A DNA stretch of 64,000 nucleotides from VAZQ01 sp035293945. GTDB taxonomy: Bacteria > Pseudomonadota > Alphaproteobacteria > Rhizobiales > Xanthobacteraceae. This document shows positions 33,973 through 41,898 of the stretch, one piece after another. Position 1 is the first letter of the stretch. Each line of letters starts with the position of its first letter. Location of the stretch: contig DATGLV010000039.1 in NCBI GenBank assembly GCA_035293945.1, positions 124,001 to 188,000 of the forward strand, written 5' to 3'. The translations under genes were made by a program, and so were the position numbers. The notes under the pieces are model-generated. The model saw only the letters and a program-made list of their open reading frames with translations, did no database searches and was not told the DNA's origin.

Positions 33973-34119
33973 TCGATTTGATCTCTGGCGATGGCTGGGC
34001 GGCGGCTTTGTCGCGAGCCCTGGAGCGAAAAGGCGGTTATACATACCGGTGTGAATCCGCAGCCGCAACCGCGACCGCAGGCTTGCGGAAGCCAATGGAG
34101 GACTGGGAATCCAGGCAAA

Positions 34120-34881
34120 ATGGCCGCTCGCGAAACCAGCCATGCCAAGAAGGGTACCGTCGACGAAGGCGAGGTCGCGCGCTTTTCCGCGCTCGCCGCC
34201 GAATGGTGGGATCCGCGCGGCCCAATGGCCATGCTGCACAAGCTCAACCCGGTGCGGATCGCATTCATCAAGGACGCGGCGTGCCGTCGGTTCGGCCGCG
34301 ATCCGAAGCGACTCGACAGTCTTGCGGGCTTGCGCATTCTCGACATCGGCTGCGGCGCCGGGTTGTTGAGCGAGCCGTTGGCCCGCCTCGGTGCCAACGT
34401 GGTTGGGGCCGATCCGGCCGTCCCCAATATCGAGGCCGCAAGGCTGCATGCGCGCGAGGCAGGTCTTGCGGTCGATTATCGCGCCACCACCGCGGAGGCG
34501 CTGGCGGAAGCCGGTGAGCGCTTCGAGCTCGTGCTCGCCATGGAGGTGGTTGAGCACGTCGCCGATATCTCCATGTTCGTGCGGTGCTGCGCCGATATGG
34601 TCGCGCCGGGCGGGCTCATGATCGGGGCCACCATCAACCGCACGCTCAAGAGCTTCGCGCTGGCGATTGTCGGAGCCGAATATGTGCTGCGCTGGCTGCC
34701 GCGCGGCACCCATCGCTGGGACAAGTTTGTCACGCCCGATGAATTCGAGGCCGTTCTCGAACGGCACCGTCTGCGGGTCATCGCGCAGACCGGCGTCACC
34801 TATGATCTCCTGGCCGACCGATGGCAGTGCGCCTCCGACACGGACGTGAACTACATGCTGGCGGCCGAGAAGCTCGCGTGA
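34120..34881 (+). CDS. ubiG: Ubiquinone biosynthesis O-methyltransferase
   Basis: SAM-dependent methyltransferase for both O-methylations of ubiquinone. 253 aa: VARFSALAAEWWDPRGPMAMLHKLNPVRIAFI is the UbiG signature, LRILDIGCGAGLLSEPLARLGANVVGAD motif I, LVLAMEVVEHVADI, and the C-terminal THRWDKFVTPDEFE and DVNYML. ATG 34120. Divergent from lysC with a 147-bp gap, the usual Rhizobiales arrangement. Confidence 0.95.
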   Translation: MAARETSHAKKGTVDEGEVARFSALAAEWWDPRGPMAMLHKLNPVRIAFIKDAACRRFGRDPKRLDSLAGLRILDIGCGAGLLSEPLARLGANVVGADPAVPNIEAARLHAREAGLAVDYRATTAEALAEAGERFELVLAMEVVEHVADISMFVRCCADMVAPGGLMIGATINRTLKSFALAIVGAEYVLRWLPRGTHRWDKFVTPDEFEAVLERHRLRVIAQTGVTYDLLADRWQCASDTDVNYMLAAEKLA

Positions 34882-34884
34882 TCA

Positions 34885-35823
34885 ATGCTTGATACTTGGG
34901 CTTGGGCGCTGTTCACCGTCATCGCGGCTTTCAGCCAGACCGTGCGCAACGCCGCGCAGCGGCAGCTGACCGCGACGCTCGGCACGGTCGGCGCCACACA
35001 TGTGCGCTTCCTGTTCGGATTTCCGTTTTCGCTGCTCTTCCTCGCCGGCGTGATGCTGGCGGGCGGCGCGGAGCTGCCGCACCCGGGCCTTGCCTATTGG
35101 GGCTGGGTCTTCGACGGCGCGCTGGCGCAGGTCGCCGCCACGGCGCTGATGCTCAAGGCGATGAGCGAACGCTCGTTCGTGGTCACCATAGCGTATATCA
35201 AGACCGAGCCCGTGCAGGTCGCGCTTTTCGGCCTTTTGTTGCTCGGCGACGTGGTGACGCCGTCGCTCGCGCTCGCCATCCTGATCGCTACCGCCGGCGT
35301 GGTGGTGATGTCGGTCAAGCTTCCCCCTCCCTTCCCTCCCCCGCAAAGCGGGGGAGGGTTAGGGTGGGGGATTCCTGGCGGGACGAAGCCGACACTATTC
35401 GGGCTCGCGGCCGGCGCGACGTTCGGCCTTTCCGCGGTCGGTTTCCGCGGCGCCATCCTCAGCCTTGGATCTGCGAGCTATCTGATGGCCGCCACCTTCA
35501 CGCTCGTGGTCGGCCTCCTGCTGCAATCCCTGCTCTTGTCCGCCTACCTGTGGCTGCGCGATCGCGCGGCCTTGCGAGCCATCATCAAATCGTGGCGGCC
35601 GTCGCTGTTTGCCGGCTTCGTCGGAGCGCTCGCCTCGCAATTCTGGTTCCTTGCCTTTGCGCTCGCGACTGCGGCGAGCGTGCGCACGCTGGCGCTGGTC
35701 GAGGTTCTGTTTGCGCAAGGCATATCGCGCTTCGCGTTCGGCCAAGCGACCAGTCGCCGCGAGCTGCTCGGCATCGCGCTGATCGTGATCGGCTGTGTGC
35801 TGTTGATCTGGTCGCAATCTTGA
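34885..35823 (+). CDS. EamA/DMT-family transporter carrying an in-frame palindromic insert
   Basis: 312-aa drug/metabolite transporter with ten predicted membrane helices in two EamA halves. Residues about 146-167 (LPPPFPPPQSGGGLGWGIPG) between helices 5 and 6 are encoded by a repeat element (35320-35385) with an 11-bp perfect stem, inserted without changing frame. The rest is ordinary DMT sequence (SERSFVVTIAYIKTEPVQVALFG at the end of half 1; ALVEVLFAQGISRFAFG in half 2). ATG 34885 is 3 bp after the ubiG stop. Substrate unknown. Confidence 0.85.
   Translation: MLDTWAWALFTVIAAFSQTVRNAAQRQLTATLGTVGATHVRFLFGFPFSLLFLAGVMLAGGAELPHPGLAYWGWVFDGALAQVAATALMLKAMSERSFVVTIAYIKTEPVQVALFGLLLLGDVVTPSLALAILIATAGVVVMSVKLPPPFPPPQSGGGLGWGIPGGTKPTLFGLAAGATFGLSAVGFRGAILSLGSASYLMAATFTLVVGLLLQSLLLSAYLWLRDRAALRAIIKSWRPSLFAGFVGALASQFWFLAFALATAASVRTLALVEVLFAQGISRFAFGQATSRRELLGIALIVIGCVLLIWSQS
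35320..35385. repeat. Palindromic element inserted in frame in the DMT transporter gene
   Basis: CCCTCCCCCGC-aaa-GCGGGGGAGGG at 35334-35358 is a perfect 11-bp stem, followed by GTTAGGGTGGGGGATTCC. This is the C-rich/G-rich palindrome that I recall as a common intergenic repeat in Bradyrhizobium and Rhodopseudomonas. Here it lies inside a coding sequence, spanning 66 bp (22 codons), and translates into a Pro/Gly-rich loop. Confidence 0.85.
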
Positions 35824-35970
35824 AGCAGCGACAAGTCTGCTCGGTCACAACCGCGTCAGGGCAGCGTGTATCGCTTGCGCCGCCGGCCGCGTCTGCCGAT
35901 ATATGTCGGCGGGGCTACGGAGAGGCTTCTCCGGAGAATCGCGACAGGAATCCGAGGGAAATCAAAATTC

Positions 35971-36729
35971 ATGAGCCAGCAGCAGCCTGCAACGCGCCGG
36001 CTTCTCTCCGGCATCGGCCAGGTCATCGGCGTCATCGCAATTGTGCTGTTCGCCAAGACAGTGGGCGCAGAGGCTTACTACGTGCCGTCAGGCTCGATGC
36101 AGCCGACCCTCTTGATCGGCGACGAGCTGGCCGTGTCGAAATTCTCCTACGGCTTTAGCCGCTATTCGCTGCCGATCGCGTTCGGACCGGCGCGGGCAGA
36201 GCGGTGGTTTGGCCGCATGCCCGAGCGCGGCGATGTGGTGGTGTTCCGTCTGCCGCGCGATCCCAGCCAGACTTATGTGAAGCGCGTGATCGGCCTGCCG
36301 GGTGACCGCGTGCAGATGCGCGACGGCCGCTTGTGGATCAACGGCAAGATTGTGCCGCTGCGGCGCGACGGCGAGGGTGCGGCGGAAATGGAAGACGGCG
36401 GCTCGGAAAGGGCAGTGCGCTATATCGAGACGCTGCCGAATGGCCGTACGCACCCGATCTACAAGTTCAGCGAGGGCAGCTCCCTCGACAATACCGAGGT
36501 TTTCGAGGTGAGCCCCAATCACCTGTTCGTCATGGGCGACAACCGGGACGACTCCGCCGACAGCCGGCTCGCTCCGCAATCCGGTGGCGTTGGACTGGTG
36601 CCGGTCGAGAATCTGGTCGGCCGCGTCGACGTTGTGCTCGGCTCCTGGGATCTCGGCATGGCGCACCGGCCGATCTGGACTTGGCCCGAGGGCTTGCGGA
36701 TCTCGCGCTTCTTCTCGCGGGTGAATTGA
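35971..36729 (+). CDS. lepB: Signal peptidase I
   Basis: Membrane protease removing signal peptides. 252 aa: one N-terminal membrane segment (GQVIGVIAIVLFAKTVGAEA), catalytic Ser in YYVPSGSMQPTLLIGD, general base Lys in TYVKRVIGLPGDRVQMRDG, and box E HLFVMGDNRDDSADSR. ATG 35971. The catalytic domain is on the periplasmic side. Plus strand, 147 bp after the transporter gene. Confidence 0.95.
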   Translation: MSQQQPATRRLLSGIGQVIGVIAIVLFAKTVGAEAYYVPSGSMQPTLLIGDELAVSKFSYGFSRYSLPIAFGPARAERWFGRMPERGDVVVFRLPRDPSQTYVKRVIGLPGDRVQMRDGRLWINGKIVPLRRDGEGAAEMEDGGSERAVRYIETLPNGRTHPIYKFSEGSSLDNTEVFEVSPNHLFVMGDNRDDSADSRLAPQSGGVGLVPVENLVGRVDVVLGSWDLGMAHRPIWTWPEGLRISRFFSRVN

Positions 36730-36742
36730 GATCCCGGGGAGG

Positions 36743-37213
36743 TCAGTTCTGCTCCTGCGGCAGCACCGGCAGCGGGTGGAACTCGATCCCTTCCTCGTGC
36801 AGTTTCCTGGCTTCGTCCGGTGAAGCCTCGCCATAGATCGAGCGGTGGTCGATCTCGCCATAGTGCATCTTGCGTGCTTCCTCGGCGAACTTCTGCCCCA
36901 CATAATCGGAGTTGCGCGTCAGGTGATCGCGCAGCTCCTTGAGCTTTGCCCGCAGCTCGCGCTCCTGCGGCGACAGCATTGCGACTTGGGTTCCGCTCGC
37001 CTTCTCGCCCGCCTGCGCGGCAGGAACAGGCGGCGCCTCGCGCTTGGCCGATCCGCCGATGCGCGGGCTCATGATTTCCTTCTCGACTTTGGTCGAGCCG
37101 CAGGTCGGGCAGGTGACAAGCTTCTGCTTTGCCTGCTTCTCGTAGGCCGCGGAGCTCTGGAACCAGCTTTCGAAGGAATGGCCTTTGGCGCAGGCGAGCG
37201 CGTAGCGGATCAT
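36743..37213 (-). CDS. DUF1178 family protein (zinc-ribbon-like)
   Basis: 156 aa. MIRYALACAKGHSFESWFQSSAAYEKQ and LVTCPTCGSTKVEKEIMSPRI are the DUF1178 signature, with C8/H12 and CPTC suggesting a zinc ribbon. A Pro/Ala linker leads to a helical end (RDHLTRNSDYVGQKFAEEARKMHYGEIDHRSIYGEAS). Function unknown. Its ATG overlaps the stop of the upstream carbon-nitrogen hydrolase gene (ATGA), so they are coupled. Confidence 0.9.
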   Translation of the reverse strand: MIRYALACAKGHSFESWFQSSAAYEKQAKQKLVTCPTCGSTKVEKEIMSPRIGGSAKREAPPVPAAQAGEKASGTQVAMLSPQERELRAKLKELRDHLTRNSDYVGQKFAEEARKMHYGEIDHRSIYGEASPDEARKLHEEGIEFHPLPVLPQEQN

Positions 37214-38088
37214 CGCGTCTCTCCCACGGCCCGAAACTTGACCGGCTCGGCCATGGGCTCGGTCATCTCGAAGCGCCGTCCATGCTGCAGGGAGGGAACG
37301 CGGCCGCGCGCCACTGCAACTGCCGCCGGATCGACTTTCGCCAGAACCAGCCCGGGCTCGACGCCGCCTTCGGCCAGGACGCGGCCCCAGGGATCGACGA
37401 TGAGCGAGTGGCCGTAGGTCTCGCGCCCATTCTCGTGCGCGCCGCCTTGGGTTGCCGCAAACACGAAGCTGCCGTTCTCGATGGCGCGCGCACGCACCAG
37501 AATGTGCCAGTGCGCTTCGCCGGTCTGCCGCGTGAAGGCCGCCGGGATGGCCAGCATGGAGCAGCCGCCCTCGGCGAGCGCCCGGTAGAGGGCCGGGAAG
37601 CGCAGGTCATAGCAGATGGTGAGGCCGAGCCGTCCCCACGGCAGGTCGGCTGCGACCGCGAGCTCGCCGGGACGGAAATTGCGTGACTCGCGATAGCTCT
37701 CGCCGTTGGCGAGATCGACGTCGAACATGTGGATCTTGTCGTAGCGGGCGACGATCTCGCCGTCACGATCGATCAGGAAGGAGCGATTGGCGGCGCGTTC
37801 GCCCTCGAGCTTGACCGCGAGCGACCCGACATGGAGATAGATCGAATGCCGGCGGGCCAGCTCACGGAACGCCGTCAGGCTCCGATCGGATTCCTCAGGC
37901 ACGATCGCGGCAAACAACCGCTCGCGCCGCAGCTCCATGATGTTGGTCATTTCCGGCGTCTGCACGTACTCGGCGCCGAGCGCTTTCGCCTCGCCGATAA
38001 GCTTGGCGGCCGCATCGAGATTGGCGGCGGGATCGAGGCCTGAGCGCATCTGCACCAGGCCAACCGTGAAAGACGGGCCCTCGGTCAT
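37210..38088 (-). CDS. Carbon-nitrogen hydrolase (Nit/omega-amidase-like)
   Basis: 292-aa nitrilase-superfamily amidase. The Glu-Lys-Cys triad is visible: E in YVQTPEMTN, K in ARYDKIHMFDVD, and C in LGLTICYDLRFPALY. It is closest in motif style to Nit1/Nit2 proteins (deaminated glutathione amidase or omega-amidase). ATG 38088 overlaps the grxC stop. Being linked to grxC supports the deaminated-glutathione repair role, which remains inference. Confidence 0.88.
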   Translation of the reverse strand: MTEGPSFTVGLVQMRSGLDPAANLDAAAKLIGEAKALGAEYVQTPEMTNIMELRRERLFAAIVPEESDRSLTAFRELARRHSIYLHVGSLAVKLEGERAANRSFLIDRDGEIVARYDKIHMFDVDLANGESYRESRNFRPGELAVAADLPWGRLGLTICYDLRFPALYRALAEGGCSMLAIPAAFTRQTGEAHWHILVRARAIENGSFVFAATQGGAHENGRETYGHSLIVDPWGRVLAEGGVEPGLVLAKVDPAAVAVARGRVPSLQHGRRFEMTEPMAEPVKFRAVGETR

Positions 38089-38378
38089 GGAGCAGCGCTC
38101 TCGGCCGCGCGGGCTTCCGCGGCGCCTGCCAGCAAGGCATCGAGCTCGCCGGTGCGATCGAGCCGGTAGAGATCGTCGCAGCCGCCGACATGCGTGGTGC
38201 CGACGAAGATCTGCGGGACCGTCATGCGTCCATTCGCGCGCTCGACCATCCTGTCCCGTCCGTCCTGATCGCCGGTCACGTCGATTTCGGAGAACGTCAC
38301 GCCCTTCCGTTCCAAGAGCGCTTTGGCGGACCGGCAATACCCGCAAAAGCGGGTCGTATAGATCTCGACGTGGGCCAT
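38085..38378 (-). CDS. grxC: Glutaredoxin 3
   Basis: 97-aa glutaredoxin with the dithiol active site CGYC (TTRFCGYCRSAKALLERKG), the cis-Pro motif TVPQIFVG and the glutathione-binding GGCDDL. The last 15 residues are an Ala/Glu-rich extension. ATG 38378. First gene of a coupled three-gene run grxC - amidase - DUF1178 on the minus strand. Confidence 0.95.
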   Translation of the reverse strand: MAHVEIYTTRFCGYCRSAKALLERKGVTFSEIDVTGDQDGRDRMVERANGRMTVPQIFVGTTHVGGCDDLYRLDRTGELDALLAGAAEARAAESAAP

Positions 38379-38406
38379 CGTAGCTCGAAGCGTGTTAGCT
38401 TGTCGT

Positions 38407-39225
38407 TTATATGGGAAGGCGAGCCGGGGCCACAACCCGCGCGAATACCAGCACGTCGACTTGCGCGGCGCCCGCGCGCAGGAGCGCCCTGGTGCAAGCC
38501 TCGATCGTGGCGCCGGACGTCAACACATCGTCAACCAAGACCAGGCGCAGGCCAGCGAGATCCTTCTGGCGCCGGCGCGGCACCGCGAAGGCGCCCTGCA
38601 CATTGGCGGAGCGCTCGGAGCGGGCAAGCCCGACCTGGTGGGCGGTTGATTTGACGCGCCGGAGCGCCCGATACGAGACCTTGCACCCGCTGGCCTTGCC
38701 GATCGCGTCCGCCAGCAGTGCTGATTGATTGAAGCGCCTTGTCCATTGCCGCCGCCAATGCAGCGGCACCGGCACCAGAAGGTCGGCGCTGGCGGTCAGC
38801 TCGCGCCCGGCATTGGCCATGAAGCGCCCCATGAGCGGAGCGAGATCGAGCCGATCGCCGTATTTCAAGGCGTGCACCAGCACGCGCGCGGTCTCGTCGA
38901 AGCACACTGCCGCGCGCGCCCGCCCATAGGGTGGCGGATCGGCGATAGCCTCCATGGACAGCGTGCCGGCACCCGGATCGAACGGAAACGGAATGCCGAG
39001 GCATTCGCAAAAGGGCGGCGCGATGAAGGTGAGCCGCGACCAGCAGGCGGCGCACAGCCCCTCGCTCGCGACCGGAGCGCGGCAGGCGGCGCACAAGGGC
39101 GGGAGCGCCAGCGACACCGCGAATCCGCCGACGCGGCGCGCCGCGCCTAAGAAGCGCGCCAATCGCCGGCCGCTGCGCCGTTCGGCGGCACCAGGCGCTT
39201 CGCCGACGGTGATCTCCATCCCCAT
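38407..39225 (-). CDS. ComF-family phosphoribosyltransferase-like protein
   Basis: 272 aa. N-terminal zinc-finger-like cysteines (LCAACRAPVASEGLCAACWSRL, FCECLG), then the PRTase fold with VPVPLHWRRQWTRRFNQSALLA and the PRPP loop LVLVDDVLTSGATIEACTRAL. This is the ComF/GntX family: ComF in competent bacteria takes part in uptake of single-stranded DNA, in others the role is unknown. ATG 39225 or 39219; the longer frame to 39297 enters a repeat. Confidence 0.88.
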   Translation of the reverse strand: MGMEITVGEAPGAAERRSGRRLARFLGAARRVGGFAVSLALPPLCAACRAPVASEGLCAACWSRLTFIAPPFCECLGIPFPFDPGAGTLSMEAIADPPPYGRARAAVCFDETARVLVHALKYGDRLDLAPLMGRFMANAGRELTASADLLVPVPLHWRRQWTRRFNQSALLADAIGKASGCKVSYRALRRVKSTAHQVGLARSERSANVQGAFAVPRRRQKDLAGLRLVLVDDVLTSGATIEACTRALLRAGAAQVDVLVFARVVAPARLPI

Positions 39226-39283
39226 ATGGAGCAAGTTATCTTTGCGGCGGACCCTTCGTAAAGAGCACGGTTGTGACGAGTTT

Positions 39284-39325
39284 GACGTTCCTATCAACGT
39301 TAAGCGAGTCTTTCATAGGAACGTC
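39284..39325. repeat. Perfect 11-bp inverted repeat GACGTTCCTAT / ATAGGAACGTC
   Basis: GACGTTCCTAT (39284-39294) and ATAGGAACGTC (39315-39325) are exact reverse complements around a 20-nt spacer. The spacer ends in GCGAGTCTTT, which recurs at 39497-39506 followed again by a GGAAC block. It lies between the comF-like gene (minus) and the methyltransferase gene (plus), in their divergent promoter gap; it could be an operator or a repeat remnant. Confidence 0.7.
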
Positions 39326-39369
39326 GCAACCGACACTAAGGCGGTTCCCGGTCGAATTGATCCACTTCA

Positions 39370-39490
39370 GCGTCATTGCCGGGCTTGACCTGGCTTGACC
39401 CGGCAACCCATCTTTCTTGCGAAAAAGATGGACCCGCGGGTCATAAGGGCGTTTACGCCCCTCTTCGACGGGCTATGCCCGCGGGTGACG
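39370..39490. repeat. Composite palindromic intergenic element (CCGGG and CCCGCGGGT type)
   Basis: Contains GTCATTGCCGGGCTTGAC paired with TTGACCCGGCAAC, then CCATCTTTCTT-gcg-AAAAAGATGG (39408-39430), then GGACCCGCGGGTCATAAGGGCG opposite CGCCC...GCCCGCGGGTGACGAC (ends about 39490). Nested hairpins flanked by GTCATT and GTGACGAC are the pattern of the large Bradyrhizobium-type BIME. It occupies most of the 338-bp gap upstream of the methyltransferase. Confidence 0.7.
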
Positions 39491-39563
39491 ACTGGAGCGA
39501 GTCTTTTCGATCGGAACATGCGCTAGGCTTCGGGGCGCCGCTCGCCGGTGACGGAATGGGATT

Positions 39564-40490
39564 ATGGCGCCGACCTCCCACGAGCCGAGCAACCTGATCA
39601 TCGACCGCCCTCTCTTGCGGGTGCGGCAGCGCCGCGCGTTTGCGGGTGAGCCGGAAACGTTCCTGCTCGATCAGGTGGCGGAGGAGATCGCCGAGCGCGT
39701 GGCGGTGGTGTTGCGCGAATTTCCACTTGTCGTTGACCTCGGCACGCCTACCGACGCGTTGCGGCGCTCGCTCGCGGGGAGCGGCAAGGTCGGCACGATC
39801 ATCGCGGCCGACGCGCTGACGGCCCACGCCACGCGATATCGGCAGGCCGATGTGCTCGCGGTCGCAGCGGATGAAGAAGCCCTGCCATTTGGTGACGGCG
39901 CGCTCGATCTCGTGGTGTCGGGGCTGGCCCTGCATTTCGTCAATGATCTGCCCGGCACCCTGGTGCAGATTCGCCGCGCATTGCGGCCGGACGGGCTTTT
40001 TCTCGCAGCCATGCTGGGCGGCGATACGCTCATTGAGCTGCGCCAGGCATTTGCAGCCGCCGAAGCCGAGACCGCCGATGGAATCTCGCCTCGGGTCTTG
40101 CCATTCGCCGACACACGCGCGCTCGGCGCACTTCTGCAGCGAGCGGGCTTCGCGCTGCCGGTCACCGACGTGGATCGCCTCACTGTGCGCTACGCTTCCC
40201 CGCTCGATTTGATGCAGGAGCTGCGCCGGATGGGCGCGACCAACATGCTGATCGAACGGCATCGCCGGACGCTCAGGCGTTCGACGCTGGCCCGCATGCT
40301 GGAAATCTATGGTGAGCGATTCGCCGATCCGGACGGGCGCATCCGCGCGACTTTCGAGATCGTGTTTCTTTCAGGGTGGTCCCCGCACGAGAGCCAGCAG
40401 AAGCCGCTTGCACCCGGCTCGGCGCGCACCCGCCTTGCCGAGGCGCTCGGCACGAAAGAGCGCTCGACGGGCGAGAAGCCGGAGAGGTAG
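39564..40490 (+). CDS. Class I methyltransferase, NDUFAF5/BioC-like
   Basis: 308-aa SAM-dependent enzyme: RVRQRRAFAGEPETFLLDQVAEEIAERVAVVLREFP opening, degenerate motif I (VVDLGTPTD), EALPFGDGALDLVVSGLALHFVNDLPGTLVQIRRALRPDGLFLAAMLGGDTLIELR, and YASPLDLMQELRRMGATNML. This is the alphaproteobacterial homologue of mitochondrial NDUFAF5 (complex I assembly arginine hydroxylase) rather than true BioC, judged from the ARRRRTLRR-type C-terminal region. Followed by an IS element 60 bp downstream. Confidence 0.85.
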   Translation: MAPTSHEPSNLIIDRPLLRVRQRRAFAGEPETFLLDQVAEEIAERVAVVLREFPLVVDLGTPTDALRRSLAGSGKVGTIIAADALTAHATRYRQADVLAVAADEEALPFGDGALDLVVSGLALHFVNDLPGTLVQIRRALRPDGLFLAAMLGGDTLIELRQAFAAAEAETADGISPRVLPFADTRALGALLQRAGFALPVTDVDRLTVRYASPLDLMQELRRMGATNMLIERHRRTLRRSTLARMLEIYGERFADPDGRIRATFEIVFLSGWSPHESQQKPLAPGSARTRLAEALGTKERSTGEKPER

Positions 40491-40543
40491 GGCACGTCTT
40501 GATTTCGGGTGGCCCGTTCCAACAACAAGCCGCCAAGGTAACG

Positions 40544-41737
40544 TCAATTGTTCTGTGTCAGCAGGAAGGGGGTGCTGACGCCCTGTGACTTGTTTTCGTG
40601 GGTGAAGACCGCGAACAAGATGCGATCCATCGAGGTCCGATCCTGAAAGGTGCCCATGGGCCTTGTGCGTCGTCGCACCTCGCGGAACCGCCGTTCGATG
40701 GCATTTGTGGTCCGGACTTTGCGGCGCTGGTTCTCCGATTTGTAGCGGAAGCAAGTGAGCAGTTCATCGAGATCGTTGCGCAGGCAGGCGACGGCGGCCG
40801 GATATTTGTCTTCGAAGCGATTGGCGAATTTGCGTGCGGCGGCGCGTGCCGCAGGGGCATTGGGTGCATTCATGATCTTGTGCAGAGCACGTTTTGCGGC
40901 CGGCTGATCGGTCTTTTTGATCTTGTCCAGGACGTTTCGAATCTTGTGCGCCCAACAGCGTTGGACAGGGATGCCGTCAAAGACGGTCGGCAAGGCCGCC
41001 AACAGGCCCGAGCCGCCATCGACGCAGATCATCTCGAGCCCTCGGCCGGTGAGGCCTCGGCGGTAAAGATCGGCGAGGAACTTCTCCCACTCGGCGGCAC
41101 TCTCGCTGGTTGCCAGGCGGAAGTCGATGATCTCCTTCTTGCCGTCCGGACGCAGGCCCAAGGCGACCAGAACCGGCCGCCGCAGCGCGCCAGCACCGGT
41201 CTTGCGGGCGAGCACGACCCCATCCAGCATCAGCGCCTGATATCGGTTCTGCAGCGGCCGCCGATGGAACGCGGCCACCGCGCCATCGAGCGTCTTGGCG
41301 ACCTGGCTCACCGTTGAAGCGCTCACCGTGCGGCCGAGCAAGGCCAGCAGTGTCTCGCCCACCTTGCGGGTCGACAGACCGAGCACGAAGCCGGCGAGAA
41401 TGACCCGATCGATCTGTGGCGCACGGCGCGCATAGGCGCGGATGAGCGCAACCGGGCTGTAGCGGCGGGTGCGCGGCACGTTGAGCTCGATATCGCCAAG
41501 CTCGGTCAGAAGATGCCGCCGGTAGTAGCCATTGCGCCGATCGGCAGCGTCTTCGGCCCCCAACTGGTCGAGATGGCGGTCGACCGCCGCAGCCATCTGA
41601 TCCTCGATCACCTCTTCCAGGGCTTGCCGGCCCAGCGGGCGATAACCCTCGCCCCACTCAAGACCATCCGCCTGCATCGCCTTCACGACTTCAAATGCCA
41701 TCGGTAAGCTCGTAATCGTCGCAGCTCGCTGTGACAT
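40544..41737 (-). CDS. IS256-family (Mutator) transposase
   Basis: 397 aa, apparently intact. DDE residues of the family: D in QALMLDGVVLARK, D in EMICVDGGSGLLAALP, E in RTTNAIERRFREVRRRTRPMG; ATLVQRCWAHK-like region present as VQRCWAHKIRNVLDKIKK. Start ATG 41737 (MSQRAATITSLPM). The C-terminal codons (LLTQNN) run through the left inverted repeat and the stop TGA (40544-40546) lies at or beyond the element's edge, on the candidate target duplication. Confidence 0.93.
   Translation of the reverse strand: MSQRAATITSLPMAFEVVKAMQADGLEWGEGYRPLGRQALEEVIEDQMAAAVDRHLDQLGAEDAADRRNGYYRRHLLTELGDIELNVPRTRRYSPVALIRAYARRAPQIDRVILAGFVLGLSTRKVGETLLALLGRTVSASTVSQVAKTLDGAVAAFHRRPLQNRYQALMLDGVVLARKTGAGALRRPVLVALGLRPDGKKEIIDFRLATSESAAEWEKFLADLYRRGLTGRGLEMICVDGGSGLLAALPTVFDGIPVQRCWAHKIRNVLDKIKKTDQPAAKRALHKIMNAPNAPAARAAARKFANRFEDKYPAAVACLRNDLDELLTCFRYKSENQRRKVRTTNAIERRFREVRRRTRPMGTFQDRTSMDRILFAVFTHENKSQGVSTPFLLTQNN
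40550..40576. repeat. Left terminal inverted repeat of the IS256 element
   Basis: GTTCTGTGTCAGCAGGAAGG and the following GGGTGCT pair with the right end at 41779-41805. The first 12 bases are identical to the right arm, then 2 nt are missing relative to it, then AGGAAGGGGGT is identical. The last codons of the transposase lie in this arm. Confidence 0.75.
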
Positions 41738-41776
41738 GGGGGGTGCTCCGTTTGTGTCTTGGTAGTCACAAGTTGG

Positions 41777-41805
41777 AGTACCCCCTTCCTCGCCTGACAC
41801 AGAAC
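41777..41805. repeat. Right terminal inverted repeat of the IS256 element
   Basis: Read from the outer end inward (minus strand): GTTCTGTGTCAGGCGAGGAA then GGGGGTACT. It matches the left arm except for the 2-nt length difference and one base. Beyond it CCCTT then ACGTCA (41811-41816), the candidate target duplication. Confidence 0.75.
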
Positions 41806-41857
41806 CCCTTACGTCACCGCCGCCAACGGGCTCTTGGCTGGGACGTGACCTCGCCAT

Positions 41858-41878
41858 ATACTACACCCCCCTATGCTA
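41858..41878. promoter_or_regulatory. RcnR/DmeR-type operator candidate
   Basis: TATACTACA-CCCCCC-TATGCTA has a six-C tract (41866-41871) flanked by TACT/ATA-type A+T arms, the layout of RcnR/CsoR-family operators (TACT-G6-AGTA on the other strand reads TAG-GGGGGG-TGTAGTA here). It ends 20 bp before the dmeR ATG. Recognition by the RcnR-like product of the next gene is the expected autoregulation. Confidence 0.65.
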
Positions 41879-41898
41879 CGGAGGGCAGAGGCGCAATC

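Larger units (their letters stand above)
40547..41810. mobile_element. IS256-family insertion sequence
   Basis: About 1.26 kb with one transposase gene. Terminal inverted repeats share GTTCTGTGTCAG then, after a 2-nt length difference, AGGAAGGGGGT (left from 40550, right from 41805 reading inward). ACGTCA occurs at 40541-40546 and 41811-41816, the best candidate for a target duplication, though IS256 elements usually duplicate 8-9 bp. The element sits between the methyltransferase gene and dmeR, ending about 48 bp before the dmeR operator-like site. Ends are accurate to a few bases only. Confidence 0.85.
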
